64,000 bases of DNA from Saururus chinensis (lineage: Eukaryota > Streptophyta > Magnoliopsida > Piperales > Saururaceae). Positions 20,760 to 32,776 of this stretch are shown here, piece by piece. The position numbers were made by a program, and so were the translations under genes. The notes under the pieces were generated by a model. The model saw only the letters and a list, made by a program, of their open reading frames with translations, was not told the DNA's origin and did not search any database. Numbering within the stretch: position 1 is the first letter of the stretch; every line of letters begins with the position of its first letter. The stretch spans positions 29,928,756 through 29,992,755 of the forward strand of contig CP141147.1 in NCBI GenBank assembly GCA_035235625.1, read 5' to 3'.

Positions 20760-23350
20760 CTATTTACAGTCTGTACAACTTTGATCGGCGCGTGATAATT
20801 GGTGCTCATTCAAATAGGTCTCTGCAAGTGCTGCATGTAATGCCGCTCCAATGGGAAGAACCCCCTCATCAACAAAAAAGTAAGGGGAGTGTGGTGAATG
20901 CTTTGCACCCAGTTCTTCATTTCGAATTCCTATGCTTACCATTAAACCCGGAATTACTTCTTGGTAGAAAGCAAAATCCTCACCAGCCATCACTTTCTTT
21001 GCCATTCCAATATTCTGTGGCCCCAGCATTGCTTCACCGATCCTCTGTGCAAGATTATGCAAACTTCTATCATTGACCATGGCTGGATATGGTGGGTTCT
21101 CGTCTTCTAGCATGTCCACCACAGCCTTGCACCTGTGAACAGCAGTCTGGTTTTCAATTACCTGTAATAAGTTTTGTGCCATGTAAATAAACATCAATCA
21201 ACAATTCATAGAAACTTAATTCCCTCCGTATGATGTGATATTGAAATTTTGCAGAAAGTATGAAGTCAATAGTAAGGCCATACGCAATTTCATAAAGCTA
21301 AAATATACAAGCATTTAGATGTTTGTTCTAGACTACAAGAGAGAAACTATTTAGTAAACAAGAGGAAAGGAGAGAGTAAATAGACACCTCTTTGACCCTC
21401 TTCTGAAGTTGGTGGAGTCCCTCAGTAGTGAGACTCCTCAAAGTACCTCCAAATTCAACAGTTTCTGGAATTACATTCAAGGCTGTACCACCACGTACAT
21501 ATGTAACAGACACAACCTCCAAAGAGACAAATCATGAGTCAGCACAAGTTCTCAGCCAGTTTTTTGAATAAATAAATGAACTAGAACACCATCTGCGAAT
21601 AGCTAGGCAAAAAAACACATTTATAAAGCTCAGAACTATGAAACATATTACGGGACACAAACTTGGCTTTGGAGGGGATCTGATTCTCTTGAAACTAGCT
21701 GTTGCAATGCTAAAATGGCAAAGGAAGCAGCTACTACTGGATCTGTACTCAAGTGAGGTTCAGCAGCATGTCCACCTTGTCCTTGCAGAATTGCTTGAAA
21801 TACGCATACAGCTGCACATGATGGTCCTGGAAGGGAGGAGATGGTCCCAGTGGGTGAAGTTGCGTCGATATGCATGGCAAAGATAGCTTCAGCTTGACCA
21901 AGGGCACCATCCCTAATCATGTGTGAAGCACCTGCACCACCCTCCTCTGCCGGTTGAAAAAGAAACTTAACTGTACCCTTTGAGAGGAAAATCGGAATTG
22001 TTCAGACGCATTTCACAAAGATTCAAAGAACTATTGACAAAGCTCCAAAATTGTTTTTCAAAGTAAAATAAAAGTAAAAAATTCATAATCACGCATAGAT
22101 ATCTGATAAACCCTGAGTTAATTGAGATGTCTAGTCTATTCTATCACTGTTCAATATGGCAGGTCATGACTATTGCCCAAAACAATTTTCCTTTCATTTA
22201 ATAAAAGATGCACTGAGTTATAAAAGTCCTAATGCTACTCTCCAACTTAAGCCAGCAGTACAAATTTATATGCAATATTCCCTCTGAATCAGACAAAACA
22301 CCTTGGAACATCTTACCTGGTCATGCCTAGAGAAAAAATTATACTTAAACTGCTAAATTAGAATCGACACTAAGCTGCAAATGTCCACCTTTCTAACTAC
22401 TATCTCACTTGAATTTCCCCTATTGTGTCTGTCAGTTAATTGCATCATACTCAAAGTACATAAGTTGGTTTTTTCTGCGAAACTATGTTAGCTGAACTAG
22501 TCATAAAGACCAAGCATTAAGCTCACCAAACATTCAAATATTAATATCGTCATCAACATATATTCTTCCAATACGTTAGTTCCAGTAAATGCAAGCAATA
22601 TGATTTAATGAAAATGACCTTGAGCTTATCTTTCCGTTGATTAAGTAGTTTAGCAGCTCCAAGGAGCATTGTCACGTGTGCATCATGGCCACAACCATGC
22701 ATTTTCCCATCAACCTTGCTCTTATGCTCCCATTCCACCAGTTCCTGCACATACACAAGTCATCAACACACAGCATTTAGAAAGTCAGAACATTCGATAA
22801 GAGAATAAACAAAAGATCAACCATTTCCAGCACAAAATTTTCAACAAATGAGACGGAATGAAGCGTGCCCGCCATGAACTGACTTTGCACCACATACGAA
22901 TCAACACACGATTAAAAACAAAAGCAAAGCTTTAGTACAAAAGTGACAGAAGGAACGAAAAACTGATATATGGGTAGTCGGTGCCTGCAAGGGGAGGGCA
23001 TCCATGTCAGCCCGGAGAGCGACGACGGGGCGAGACCCAGAGCCAATTTGGGCGACCACTCCGGTACGGGCAAAAGGGAAGGAATAAGCCACTCCCATTC
23101 GATCGAGCTCACTCCGAATGAGCGCGCTGGTGTTGTATTCTTCAAAACCGAGTTCTGGGTATTCGTGAATTCGCCGCCGGACCGAGACTAACCAGTCCCT
23201 CTCCTTGCCGGCCTGGGCCAAGAGGTCGGAGAAGTGGGTCTGCCCATCACGGTCGCCATGGACAGGAGGAGCTTGAGGAACAGAGTACAGTAACAAGAAG
23301 CAATGGGAAAGGCGAAGGAGACAAGGGAGACGAGCAGCGTCTGATCTCAT
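20760..23350 (-). CDS. IAA-amino acid hydrolase, ILR1/IAR3-like (M20 amidohydrolase)
   Basis: Exons (5' to 3') 22985-23350, 22619-22744, 21663-21977, 21388-21516 and 20760-21161, all phase 0, encode 445 residues, the normal family length. The enzyme class hydrolyses auxin- or jasmonate-amino acid conjugates, usually in the ER lumen, releasing active hormone. A hydrophobic leader (about residues 8-25, [13 protein letters not shown]) precedes [15 protein letters not shown]20 metal and catalytic elements are all visible: [59 protein letters not shown] and SPHSPYF. The start is the first ATG (MRSDAARL), shared with the pseudogene copy. Oddities: exon 1 ends CTTGCAG followed by GC rather than GT, so intron 1 would be a GC-AG intron; the other introns are GT-AG. 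The C-terminus ends CTDCK with no KDEL/HDEL-type signal, unlike many relatives. It is closest in sequence style to IAR3/ILL members; substrate is not inferable. Confidence 0.9.
22745..22984 (-). other. Intron 1 of the ILR1-like gene with GC donor
   Basis: On the minus strand the exon ends ...TTGCAG and the intron begins GCACCG; the acceptor is GTGCAG before GAACTGGTGG. The join gives [14 protein letters not shown], the family-conserved junction. No nearby GT restores this reading, and read-through hits a stop after about 30 codons. Confidence 0.7.
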
Positions 23351-23468
23351 CTTTCCGATTCCAGCTTCTTCCAGTTGGAACTCGGCAGTCGGAATCAGAG
23401 GGAGGAGGAGTGAGTAGGGACGTGTGAAAATTACTATAAGAATTATTTCTTTGGAGCTACTTAACAAA

Positions 23469-23553
23469 GGGGTGGTGGCGCAGTTGGCTAGCGCGTAGGT
23501 CTCATAGCGAAAGAGTGATCCTGAGGTCGAGAGTTCGAGCCTCTCTCACCCCA
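23469..23553 (+). tRNA. trnM-CAU: Elongator tRNA-Met (CAU) with 11-nt intron
   Basis: The acceptor stem GGGGTGG pairs with TCACCCC, with discriminator A at 23553. The A box TGGCGCAGTTGG is at 23476-23487 and the B box GAGTTCGAGCC at 23531-23541. The anticodon CAT is at 23503-23505, followed by A and an 11-nt intron at 23507-23517, the position used by plant elongator tRNA-Met genes. The mature length is 74 nt plus CCA. A CAA word just upstream (taacaaagg) fits plant tRNA promoters. It is transcribed away from the ILR1-like gene. Confidence 0.95.
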
Positions 23554-23560
23554 TCAAACG

Positions 23561-23565
23561 TTTTT
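23561..23565 (+). terminator. Pol III terminator of tRNA-Met
   Basis: TTTTT eight bases after the tRNA 3' end; a second longer T run follows at about 23575-23581. Confidence 0.8.
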
Positions 23566-23776
23566 CTTCTTCTGTTTTTTTCAATTTGTGTTCTTATGTT
23601 TGCATTTCATTCTTGTGGTGTATATATATAATGAATTTTAACATTTTTTTTAAAGAAGAGTATTTTATTTATCAATTTATATTTGTGGCTAATTGCCTTA
23701 TCAACATGGCATTGGTCTATTAGATTCAAGCATTGTAATAGTAGTTTTTGGAAGTTTTTTTTAGCAAAAAAGGTTA

Positions 23777-23823
23777 ATATGAGCCCGGGCTCACACGTGC
23801 CGGCGTGTGCCTGGGCTCATATA
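23777..23823. repeat. Short hairpin related to palindromic MITEs P1/P2
   Basis: atatgagcccgggctcacac and gtgtgcctgggctcatat form a compact hairpin using the same outer TATGAGCCCGGGCTCA word as P1 and P2 but lacking their central arms. It is probably an internally deleted family member. Confidence 0.6.
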
Positions 23824-24419
23824 AAATGAGTCTCTTTTTCAGCTGGGTCCTTTGAAACCATTCTCTATATCTCTAAAAATACATAATAAAAATACTCTTA
23901 TATTAATATTTCTATTTAATTTTTTAAAATGACCTAAAAATAATTTATTTTAAAAAACCAAATAAAACTATTAATTTAAGACAGAGAGTAAAAAGAATGG
24001 CTCTGGTCTCTCACTGGTTCATTTATCTGTTCTTGCATTCATGTTTTCACTAATTACTATATTGTGTTGATTAAAGCCTTTTAAGTTGCGGTTGGCAACG
24101 CTACTGCAGAAGTCAAAGCTGAAGCAGGAGTAAAAAAGTATTGAATTGTTTTTACTTCGGCTACTTATTAGCTTCTGCTTTTCACTAAGTCCTATTAAAA
24201 ATAACCAATTATGAGAATGATCATATATAATTTAGAAGATAAGGAGAAATTTGAAAGCTCCACAAGCCCATTTAGAAAAAGGGTTCCCGCTTACTGATAG
24301 ATTTGTAACGGGTCATTGTTTACCCTAATCGTTGGCCCCTTGATAAGTGTCAATTAGCTTAAGTAAAAAAGTACTTTACAATAATGCATATTTACTCTGT
24401 ATCTTAATTCGTACTTCTT

Positions 24420-24730
24420 TTGTCCCACATTAAAAGCTTCATTTGGTTGTTTAAAATGAAAAACTTGGTTCAAATCAAGGCCTTCCTATCGTCCCCAAGG
24501 ACAAGACTTGGTAATTTTTCTTTTAACAATTTCTATGCCCACAAATTTTTTTATGTCAAGTGTCCCATAGTGGGTGAAGGAACTATTCATTCACTAGCGG
24601 GTAAACAAAACATGTTCTCTCACTTGAGATACAATCCACTCAACAGCGCAGGGAAAAACGTAGAACAAAACTCACGATCTTCACATCACAAGCATAGCTT
24701 AGAAGAGCATGATCAACCGAGCTGATGGCT
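24420..24730 (+). other. Open frame in the 3' flank of NAC copy A, not accepted as a gene
   Basis: The 101-codon frame has no recognisable domain and is not preserved in the duplicated block (47190-47760), which carries indels. The ttgtcccacattaaaagctt start of the region looks like an old Stowaway-type end. Confidence 0.5.
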
Positions 24731-25184
24731 TGTACTGAAGGCCACCTCCACTTTATGCGAATCTAGACGAATTTAATTCACCCTTGAAGCACACAAAACT
24801 TGATCCTGCGTATGTTTACAATTAATTTGTTGTCACCTATTATCATCCCATCTAAATGTCATTGTACTTAATACGAAATAATTCAGTTCTTGTGATATCA
24901 GCCGTTACCCTTGGCAAATTGGCAAGTATCTGCCAAATTGGATTAAGTTAAAAAGATGTAATCAAACAATATAAATGAAAAGAGAAACGAATATCTTGTT
25001 AGTCTAGTCTCCTCCACATTGAATACTTACACAGATGCCTCCATAATTGCAAAAGCTGTATGGAACATTCAGACTATTGGATTCATTAATATATGCACAC
25101 TTACATTATAGATACATTCGAAACTTTAAAGGGTTCAAATATGCACATTAAGCCATATTCATTACATTGCATACATACCTGTAC

Positions 25185-28100
25185 TCAAGACCGAATACAT
25201 CTCCATATCCAAAAGGCCAGAATGGGAATGACAACAAATGAAATTGCACAAAATCTGTAATAAACACTCCGGATGTCTAACTTGGATCGCAGTGACTCTG
25301 ATTTCACTACTAAAGTCAGTAAGTGATCTTTCCACTTCACTCGTGACCTGAGGCTTGGAATGAGAATCTCTTCATTAGTCTTAGATATGACAACAGGGGA
25401 GGCATTGTTTAGTGGCACACTTTTATCCAGATTATCCAGCACAATGGTAGATTTTTGCCTCTGGAACCCAATTACCTCAGGAGAGAATTCATCTGTTCAA
25501 TAATTAAAACAGTCAGCAAAGCTGGAAAATAACTTATGGCAAAGAGCATACTTTAGTTGAAAACTGGTTGCAAATGGTACCATGAACTGATGAGCTTTCA
25601 TAACAATTAGTTTCAGAAGGTTCTGCGGCTTCAACATCTTCAGATGGATTATCTCCTGCACTAACTCCTTCCTGCAGTGAAATTGGCATATATTAGAACT
25701 TAGCATTGCCCATCAAGAAGTAATCCAGAAAAAATGAAGTCGGTCCTCATCATCAAATTCTCACCTCTGATATTTCTGATTGGATATGATTACTGCTAGT
25801 ATCACTTCTTTGTCCACTTTCCATGGGAGAAATCGAAGTGGCTTGTTCCTTCTCACTAATCACAGTATCAGTGTCAAACCCAGTTTTTGTAAAGGAAAAG
25901 AGACCAGCGCCAGTGATAATTCTTGTTTGCAAACGAATCCTTCTAGATGCAGAGCCCTGGTTCAAATGTAGCGGCTTTGAAATTTGCAGTTCACGGCCTT
26001 GTAATTGCCCTTCAGAACTACCAAAGTTAACATTATCAAACGACGAACTTCTATGACTGGTTGAGCCTACAAGATCATTAGACAAATACGGTGCAGATTC
26101 TACAGTAGAAGCAGCAGATGAAATATCTGGGCCATTGTGCACGGTGGGCAGTTTCCTGCCGAAGCAACTTTGATGCTCATGTTCAAGCAAACAAGAATCC
26201 TCATCATCCAGGTTTGCAAGTGATGTTTTCAGCACCTTCACGTAAACAAAAAACAGTACAAAATAAATGGTTAGATGGATATTAAACAGGTATTTACATG
26301 GAAAAGGCACTCGCCATTAAATTCTTCTCACCTGCTTCTGAGCATCGCAATTGGCAACATTGCTGCTGTAACTTTTGTCCTCGTCTGACGACCCTTCTTC
26401 AGATGGAACAGCTTGCAACATCATAATTTGGAGACAAGGTTCTTCCTCTGACACCATCTCGAGATAATTTATATCAAAGGAGTCATTACTATAATCATCT
26501 TCAAGGACCGTATCCAGAATATCAGCTACTGAAGATGCATCCTGATCAGTGGGACCCGCATCATCTTGATACAAGTATTCCGATTGTAATTCAAACCTAA
26601 AATCATCATAGAAGGGGGGGTCCATGAAGGGCCCAAGTGGTGTCTCAGTCAAGTGGGAAAGCCACTGTTCAAAATTGTGAGGATCTACTGGTTCAAATGG
26701 TGCTTGCTCTGGCACCCCTAAAGCTTCCAACAAAGGATTCACCTGACAGGGAAACAAGATAAAATTGCAGACAAAGGGAAAACAATTTTACACAGTATTT
26801 TCTAATTCTCATATCCTAAGTTCCATAAACAAAATGAACAATACACTGTACAGATCTTCCCAAGGACAACTATCAGGACAGACATTTTAACAAAATAACC
26901 ATATATGAATTTGCAATCAAGCCTTGCCAGCTGTATGGTACACCACTCAAGCAACAAGGTCCAATGTCACTAATTGAAGGATAGAATCCCGACAGAAGTG
27001 GCCAGTTTATTAAGCATTCTCAACAAAACAACATGTAGCATCATACTTCAGCAAAAGATCCTTGTCAGTATGAGAAGAAGGTAGACGATACTGACAAAGG
27101 ATGTGTGAACAACTTTATAAAGGAATCTTTATATGTGGTTCACTAGCACCACTAACAGAAACAAATCTGGTTTTACATGACCTATCAAGCAGCTACATTA
27201 GTCAAATCATGATCATTATACTCCCAGCAGAAAATTAAATAAATCTAAGAGTACCAAAATTAGCAGTTTTCAATCTAGAGCTCCAGAATTTGCAGTCACT
27301 CTCTTCCTTAAACATCCGTAACATCTGTCTATCAACTAAAGATAAGTGATAAGCATATCTCCAAGTTTATTTATGTATTCTGATATTCAAAAAGTTATAT
27401 TTATATATTGCTAAAGCTCCAGAAATAAAATTATGTTAAATTGAATTATCAGTCATTCTAATGAACAAAAGACTTAAATAATTAACAAAGTCAACAGCTC
27501 TCTAAAAGGATACTCACCTCTTCCACGGCAGCATTAGTAACAAGATCTGCAACATCAAAAGGCTTATTGCTCTCACGTGGACCCTCTTCATGGATATCAC
27601 AGATAATGGAACCTAGCCACTTCTCAATATCCAATGGATGCTCTTCTTCAGTAGACACAAGCAATGGTGGATTCTCACAAGCATTACTTGGCTCGGATAC
27701 ATTTTTATATACAAGTGGAGCGTTACTTGAAGAAGCCCCATTATCATTGAGAAAGTCATGGTTGTTCGCTTCCTCATTATAAAAGTTTACATCTTCATTG
27801 TCGTCGTCTGCCTCATCATTGGTTTGGCTTCCTGTCTTCCCATCAGACTTCTTAAATAGTTTGTAGGCGAGAAAAGCCCTCTACAGGTTTGGAAAAAATG
27901 CAAAGCATAACCATGTAACATCAAAAGGTTCAAGAAACACAAGCATAAAATCTTAATTGATAACTATATAACTCATTTTGTTCTAATTTGTTGATTGTAG
28001 CATATTCCTTACAAATGGAACTATAGTCTACAGCTATATGGTGCAGAGTCAAAGGTCGTTAATTTGGACAAATTCTTTTAGGTAACATATATATAACTAT

Positions 28101-29685
28101 TTGGTTAATTGAGTGATAAATTTGTCAATTTGACCAACATTTCTGGCTGCGACCACATAAAAAAGGGTGTTGAGTTATGCTGCTCACTCACTGGATATTT
28201 TGGAATTTTTTATTAAGATCTAAAAGAAAGAAATGACAAAAAAATCATTGTCATATAATAATCATAATCATAAAAGTTTAAGAACCTTCTCATATACTAA
28301 CATATTATTAGGCAAAAGGTTTCCCCTATAATATATATAAAAAATTTAAATTCATAACCTCAAGTATACTCTATGTACAGAACAAGAAAGCAATCACCTG
28401 CCCAGGTTTTGTACCATCAAGATCCTTCTCTGTAGCTCGATATTCATGCATTACCCAAGTAGTTTTCTCTCCGTGAGGAGCCCGGCCTATGTAAAAGACT
28501 AGAGTCTTTTTCATTCCAATCAAGTTAGACCGGAACTTTATATTCCTATCCTTTCCTGTTGCTTTCCAGTATCCTTTTCCAGTAGCCCTGTTCGAACGTT
28601 GGCCCTTGTGATACTTCCTCTTACACAACGAAAAGAAGAACCACTGGCGTTTATCATTTCTAATAACTGACTTGCCTGCACAAAACAGAGTTCTTAATAA
28701 ACAAACGATACAAATGAATCGTCTGAATACCTAACAATAGAAATTGCGGAAAAAGAATATCATAATGCATACACAAGTTAACCCTAAACCTTAAAAAAAT
28801 GCAGTTAGATTCTCCAGAAAACTATTCAAACTTCATACAAGAATACAGACTCTTAGTAGAATCAATAAAGTATACCTTAGGAATAAGAAAAAGAAAGTTG
28901 ACTGATAAAAAAAAAGGCAAAAGAAAATTGAAGTCTGCAAGACTACGTTCATGAAAACATATACAATGCACCATGCAACGCACCCGTCGGACCTTTCAAG
29001 CTCAAGTTATGACCGTCTCATTCGTTGAACTAGTTTTAAGATGAAAGGGCCAAAGCACACTAAGAATCGGCAAAATACCTTATGTCACGGAGGCAACTCA
29101 CCATACAAGCAAAAATTTAAAACAAAGGCACAAAATTTAAAACAAAGGCAAATCTCGAAATCAATTTTTCATTAAAACAAAGGCACAAAATTTAAAACAT
29201 AAAACATTGACTACATTAAAGACAACCCTGATACTTTTTGCATAGAGAACGAACATCCGAATACACAGAATCACAATCGACTTGCTAGACTAATCTATAA
29301 AACAAATTAAGAAAACCGAAACAAAAAATGAAAACAACGACTCGGTGAATACACAACATTTATAGGTCGATTAAAGAGAGCCCACTTATAATCTGCTTGA
29401 GTACACGCCCCAGATGAAATCAATTTGACTATAACAGCAGCAATGATCCAACCTGCAAGAAGCCAAGCCAATCACATAACCAAAAGCTATCTTGGCAGAG
29501 AAGAAAGACTTACTAGGCAAGTCCCAGGGCTCACAACTGCAGACATCCACCTCTGCGATGATGTCGACGTCCCCCCTCTCCCCATTGATCTTCCTACCAA
29601 GGTAATGGGTTATCAGCTCGCCGTCATCCGGCCGGAACCTGAATCCCAGCGGCAGAGACTCCAAGTTCACTGGCAACAGTGCCAT
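25185..29685 (-). CDS. Membrane-tethered NAC transcription factor (NTL type), copy A
   Basis: Exons 29514-29685, 28398-28675, 27518-27880, 26332-26742, 25765-26235, 25581-25671 and 25185-25492 give 697 residues. The NAC domain spans about residues 11-165: [47 protein letters not shown] (94-101 for the core), [24 protein letters not shown] and AYKLFKKS. A long acidic, Ser-rich activation region follows. The last 23 residues, [17 protein letters not shown] then RCIRS, form a C-terminal membrane anchor. Such NTL factors are held in ER, plasma or other membranes and released, usually by proteolysis, to act in the nucleus in stress responses; the particular signal is not inferable. Start: first [13 protein letters not shown]; codons farther upstream in frame are GTG only. 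The exon 6 donor is CATG|gtacca, chosen because it alone keeps frame into HDEFSPE; a second donor 29 nt downstream removes the anchor. Confidence 0.9.
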
Positions 29686-30131
29686 TACTGTCACTTCTCC
29701 AGTCCTCTCAGAACCACCCAGTTCCAGATTTCCGACAAATAACCCAAGAACACAACTGGAACAGAATGATCAAGTGAAGAGGAACCAGTATCAAGTATCA
29801 GGAGCTCAAATGATGGGTCAGCTGCTCCAGTCCTCTGTTGCGTCCTGCAATCTCAATGAAAAGGAAGGCATCTACGTTTGGACGCAGTCAAACCGAAATC
29901 GCATGCAATATTTTGATTAATTACGAAAATGGGATCTGCCCATGCAAGTGCGGGGCTGCATGGGGACAATATCGTTAATATCAGATAACTTAGGGGGTAT
30001 TAATGTTAGGTGGGAAGTTTAAAAGTTGCAGCCGCGCTGGAGCAGCGTCACGACGAGAGGAGTCTCCCCCCGCGAAGGAGGGCAGTGGTGGATGGAAGCG
30101 TTGTCAGCAATGTGGCCGCCGGCCCACCGTG

Positions 30132-30139
30132 TGACGTAA
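30132..30139. promoter_or_regulatory. TGACGTAA bZIP-type site in the NAC copy A promoter
   Basis: TGACGTAA within the duplicated promoter block, about 450 bp upstream of the copy A ATG. ACGT-core sites of this kind bind TGA/bZIP factors. The homologous site of copy B (61442-61449) reads TGACAAAA. Function is inferred only from the motif. Confidence 0.4.
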
Positions 30140-30239
30140 GCAGCGGTCCCACTTGCACATTCCTCGAAGCTGAGAGTCGATGTTACTTATCTTACCAAGA
30201 TTCTATTAGGACGGCTAACTGTGCCCGTTAAGTAAGAGA

Positions 30240-31045
30240 ATAATTTTATTCTATGATTATCCAAATAAAATGTAATAATTTTTTTTTTAATTATTTATTT
30301 ATTTATCATATTTAAAAATTATATATATTGTAGATTTATTAGTTTTAAGTGATTTAATTTTAAAATAAATTAGCTTATGGTTATTTATAATAATTTCTAT
30401 GTCATAATTCACCAGTATAATTTACTCAATAGAAGATATCATTCAAATTCTATATATTTATTAAATTAATTTAATTATTTATTATAGTTGTTACAAGCAG
30501 CTACTTAGGAAGATAATTTTCTCTTTCTAGTATTTCATATCTAATTTTATTTTTTATAAAAAATATCTATTTGTAATTTACATGTTATATTCTCTTAAAC
30601 TCATTTTGCTTCAATATTTCCCATTTAGTTGCTTTGTTTGATTTTTTTGGTCTTATTGGGTCAGGGTTCATCTTCGATCATATGTGATAGAATTTTAACT
30701 ATTTACACATATATTTTGTACAAAATATTTTTACAACTCTCAAGTTAGTTTAAATTATGTTTTGATAACTCAAACACATGAATATTTTTTTATTTTTTAT
30801 AATTACTTACGGAGTGTTTGTTTGTGTAAGGAAACGATTGGTGGGCTTGGAGCAGAATTGCTGAGCCAGCTCTATTCTACTTCAGGCTATACTAAAGTTA
30901 ACTCAAAACAAAGTTTAAACTTGGGCTAATAAAACCAAACTCTTGCTTGGCCCGTCTCAAACTTGCTTAGTTTGAGTATTAGCTAGCTTAACTTAAAATG
31001 AGTGGTGTAGGTAGTTTATTTTGAATTTTGGTATATGTTGGTTGG
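30240..31045. other. AT-rich region, no gene seen
   Basis: Lies beyond the end of the segmental duplication. Only short AT-rich frames are present, plus a gctcaaacttgct-type word cluster near 30840-30990 resembling the dispersed hAT-like ends. Confidence 0.45.
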
Positions 31046-32059
31046 TGTTAGACCCTTTTCGCTATATAAGCTAAGAGGCATATGAGTTTTAGCTTGGCGA
31101 GCGGATAGTCATGGGAAAGCTGAAAAATAGCAGCCTTGGTAAGTTGGAGGACTCATACACAAGTCCTACTCAGAGTAGGATTCAATGGCGGGTTGTTGCC
31201 ATCACCTAGGATAGTTCCTAAGAAGGTCAGGACTCTCATGGACAACTCCTACTTGAAGTAGGAGAGACATTGGATATGGTTGCTGATTCATTCCCATGTT
31301 CCATAGTGCGACTAGGAATCACCTTGAAGGCCTAACGCAAGTAGGAAGCCTGAACAAGGAGTTGTGTGAAAGTCGGATTGCTCAAGGCAACCGAATCCTA
31401 GCAGGAAAACGACTCTTCGTAAGAAGTGGATGTAGCCAAGACTCTTCCTAGGCGAATGACATGCAAGTTGAGGACTTCTAGCCGGAGTATGAGTCCCGAG
31501 GGATGCTAAATAAGGCGGGACATTTGAAGGAAGGCTCATTTGGACTTCTAGTTGGGTTAGGGCTCCTTAGAGATAGGCTTCTTGACCCTTCCTTATATAA
31601 GATGTGTCATGGCAGGTTGTGCAGGAGGATTCAAGCATTCAAAGAACTCAAAAATTCTCCAAGGGCAGATTGAGAGCTTTGACAACAGTTATAGAGACTG
31701 TTGGACAATAAAACTTCATTGGCAACTTGGAGGAGCTGTTAAGAACACACTCAACAAAGGGGCAGACATACTTAACTTCTCAGCAAGGCTTAAGATAGAT
31801 CTCAGCCAACAGGCAGACTAGTTTGCAAGATAGTTGAGAGGGTGTTGGGTTTGGGAGTAAGGTAGGGGCCTTGTTAGTGTAAACTGTTATCCTGAATAAA
31901 GGTTTTGGAGGCGGTCCTCCTTTTTTCTTATTAATTTTCTCGTATGTGCTTGTATTTGACAGGCAAGACCTGGGCGAAATAAAGAGATTGACTGCCGGTT
32001 GTGCTAGGCAGTCATGCCATCACATGTACGAACACTAGGCTCAGCTTTGCGCCCGTGAC
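31046..32059 (+). mobile_element. Possible solo LTR or TE fragment
   Basis: The interval begins TGTTAGACCC and ends GCCCGTGACA, giving TG...CA ends. It has a TATATAA near 31595 (ccttatataagatg) and a gaataaagg polyadenylation-like word near 31897, an LTR-like order. I could not find a matching target duplication, and similar TG/CA ends arise by chance. The 79-codon frame inside (31582-31821) has no recognisable domain. Confidence 0.3.
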
Positions 32060-32776
32060 AATTAGAATCATGATTATATTACAAATCATGTTTGTATATG
32101 AGATTGCAAAATTTGAATTGATGATTTACTTATTGAAATAGGTTGGAATCAACAACTTTTGAATGACCAAACAAGTTTAAGTGAAAATTTGAAAAGGTTT
32201 AAGTAATTTTTTCTAAAATATGGGGGAACTCTTTTAAATTTTTTAGGGTTTTAAAGCATTGCTCCAAGGAGGCACTAATGAATATATAATGTGCATCACT
32301 ACATGTGATCTCATTCTTGCCTACAAGATACTTAGGCTGTGAGAAGGCAATTGTCATTCTTTTAATAGTCAGGATTCTTTTGAAGCAGGCAGTAGATGGA
32401 TGTTTTGGAGTTCGACTCATATGATAGGAAAGAATTATTAAAAAATAAGTAATTTTATTAGGTATATGCCTAATATATGTGTCCATTTATGTTTCATGTT
32501 TAATCCTTACAATTTATTTGCAACAACTATAAACAACCATAGTAATGTGTTAGTTTTTTTACCCTAGTAATATCTGATTAAGTGACTACAAAATCTTTAT
32601 TTTAGCCTTTTTTAGCACATTTTAAAAAATATAATGGATAATGGTTATCTGATTAACCAGCAAATTATTAGTGAAAAGAACAATTATGGAAGTACCTTAT
32701 ACCATTTACTTAATGGAACTATTATGGATAAAGATTAGAAAAATGGTTATGGTAATGGAATAGGTTATGCTGTAAC

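Larger units (their letters stand above)
24020..30170. repeat. Segmental duplication, copy A (NAC gene and flanks)
   Basis: Colinear with 46790-61460. Matching blocks include the 3' flank (actatattgtgtt at 24059 against 46817; gaatatcttgttagtctagt at 24989 against 48180), all seven NAC exons and most intron sequence, the 5' leader, and the promoter block (gcccatgcaagtg at 29938 against 61240; cgctggagcagcgtcacgac in both; gggcccaccgtgtgac at the end). Copy A has few insertions. Confidence 0.9.

Noticed and set aside
23351..23467. N-terminal extension of the ILR1-like protein
   Set aside because: The longer frame begins with TTG; the first ATG is 23350, which the pseudogene copy shares.
25552..25580. 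Using AAA|gtatgc as the main exon 6 donor
   Set aside because: It breaks frame before the membrane anchor in both copies. It is kept only as a possible alternative isoform.
31582..31821. 79-codon frame in the possible LTR
   Set aside because: No retroelement or host domain recognised.
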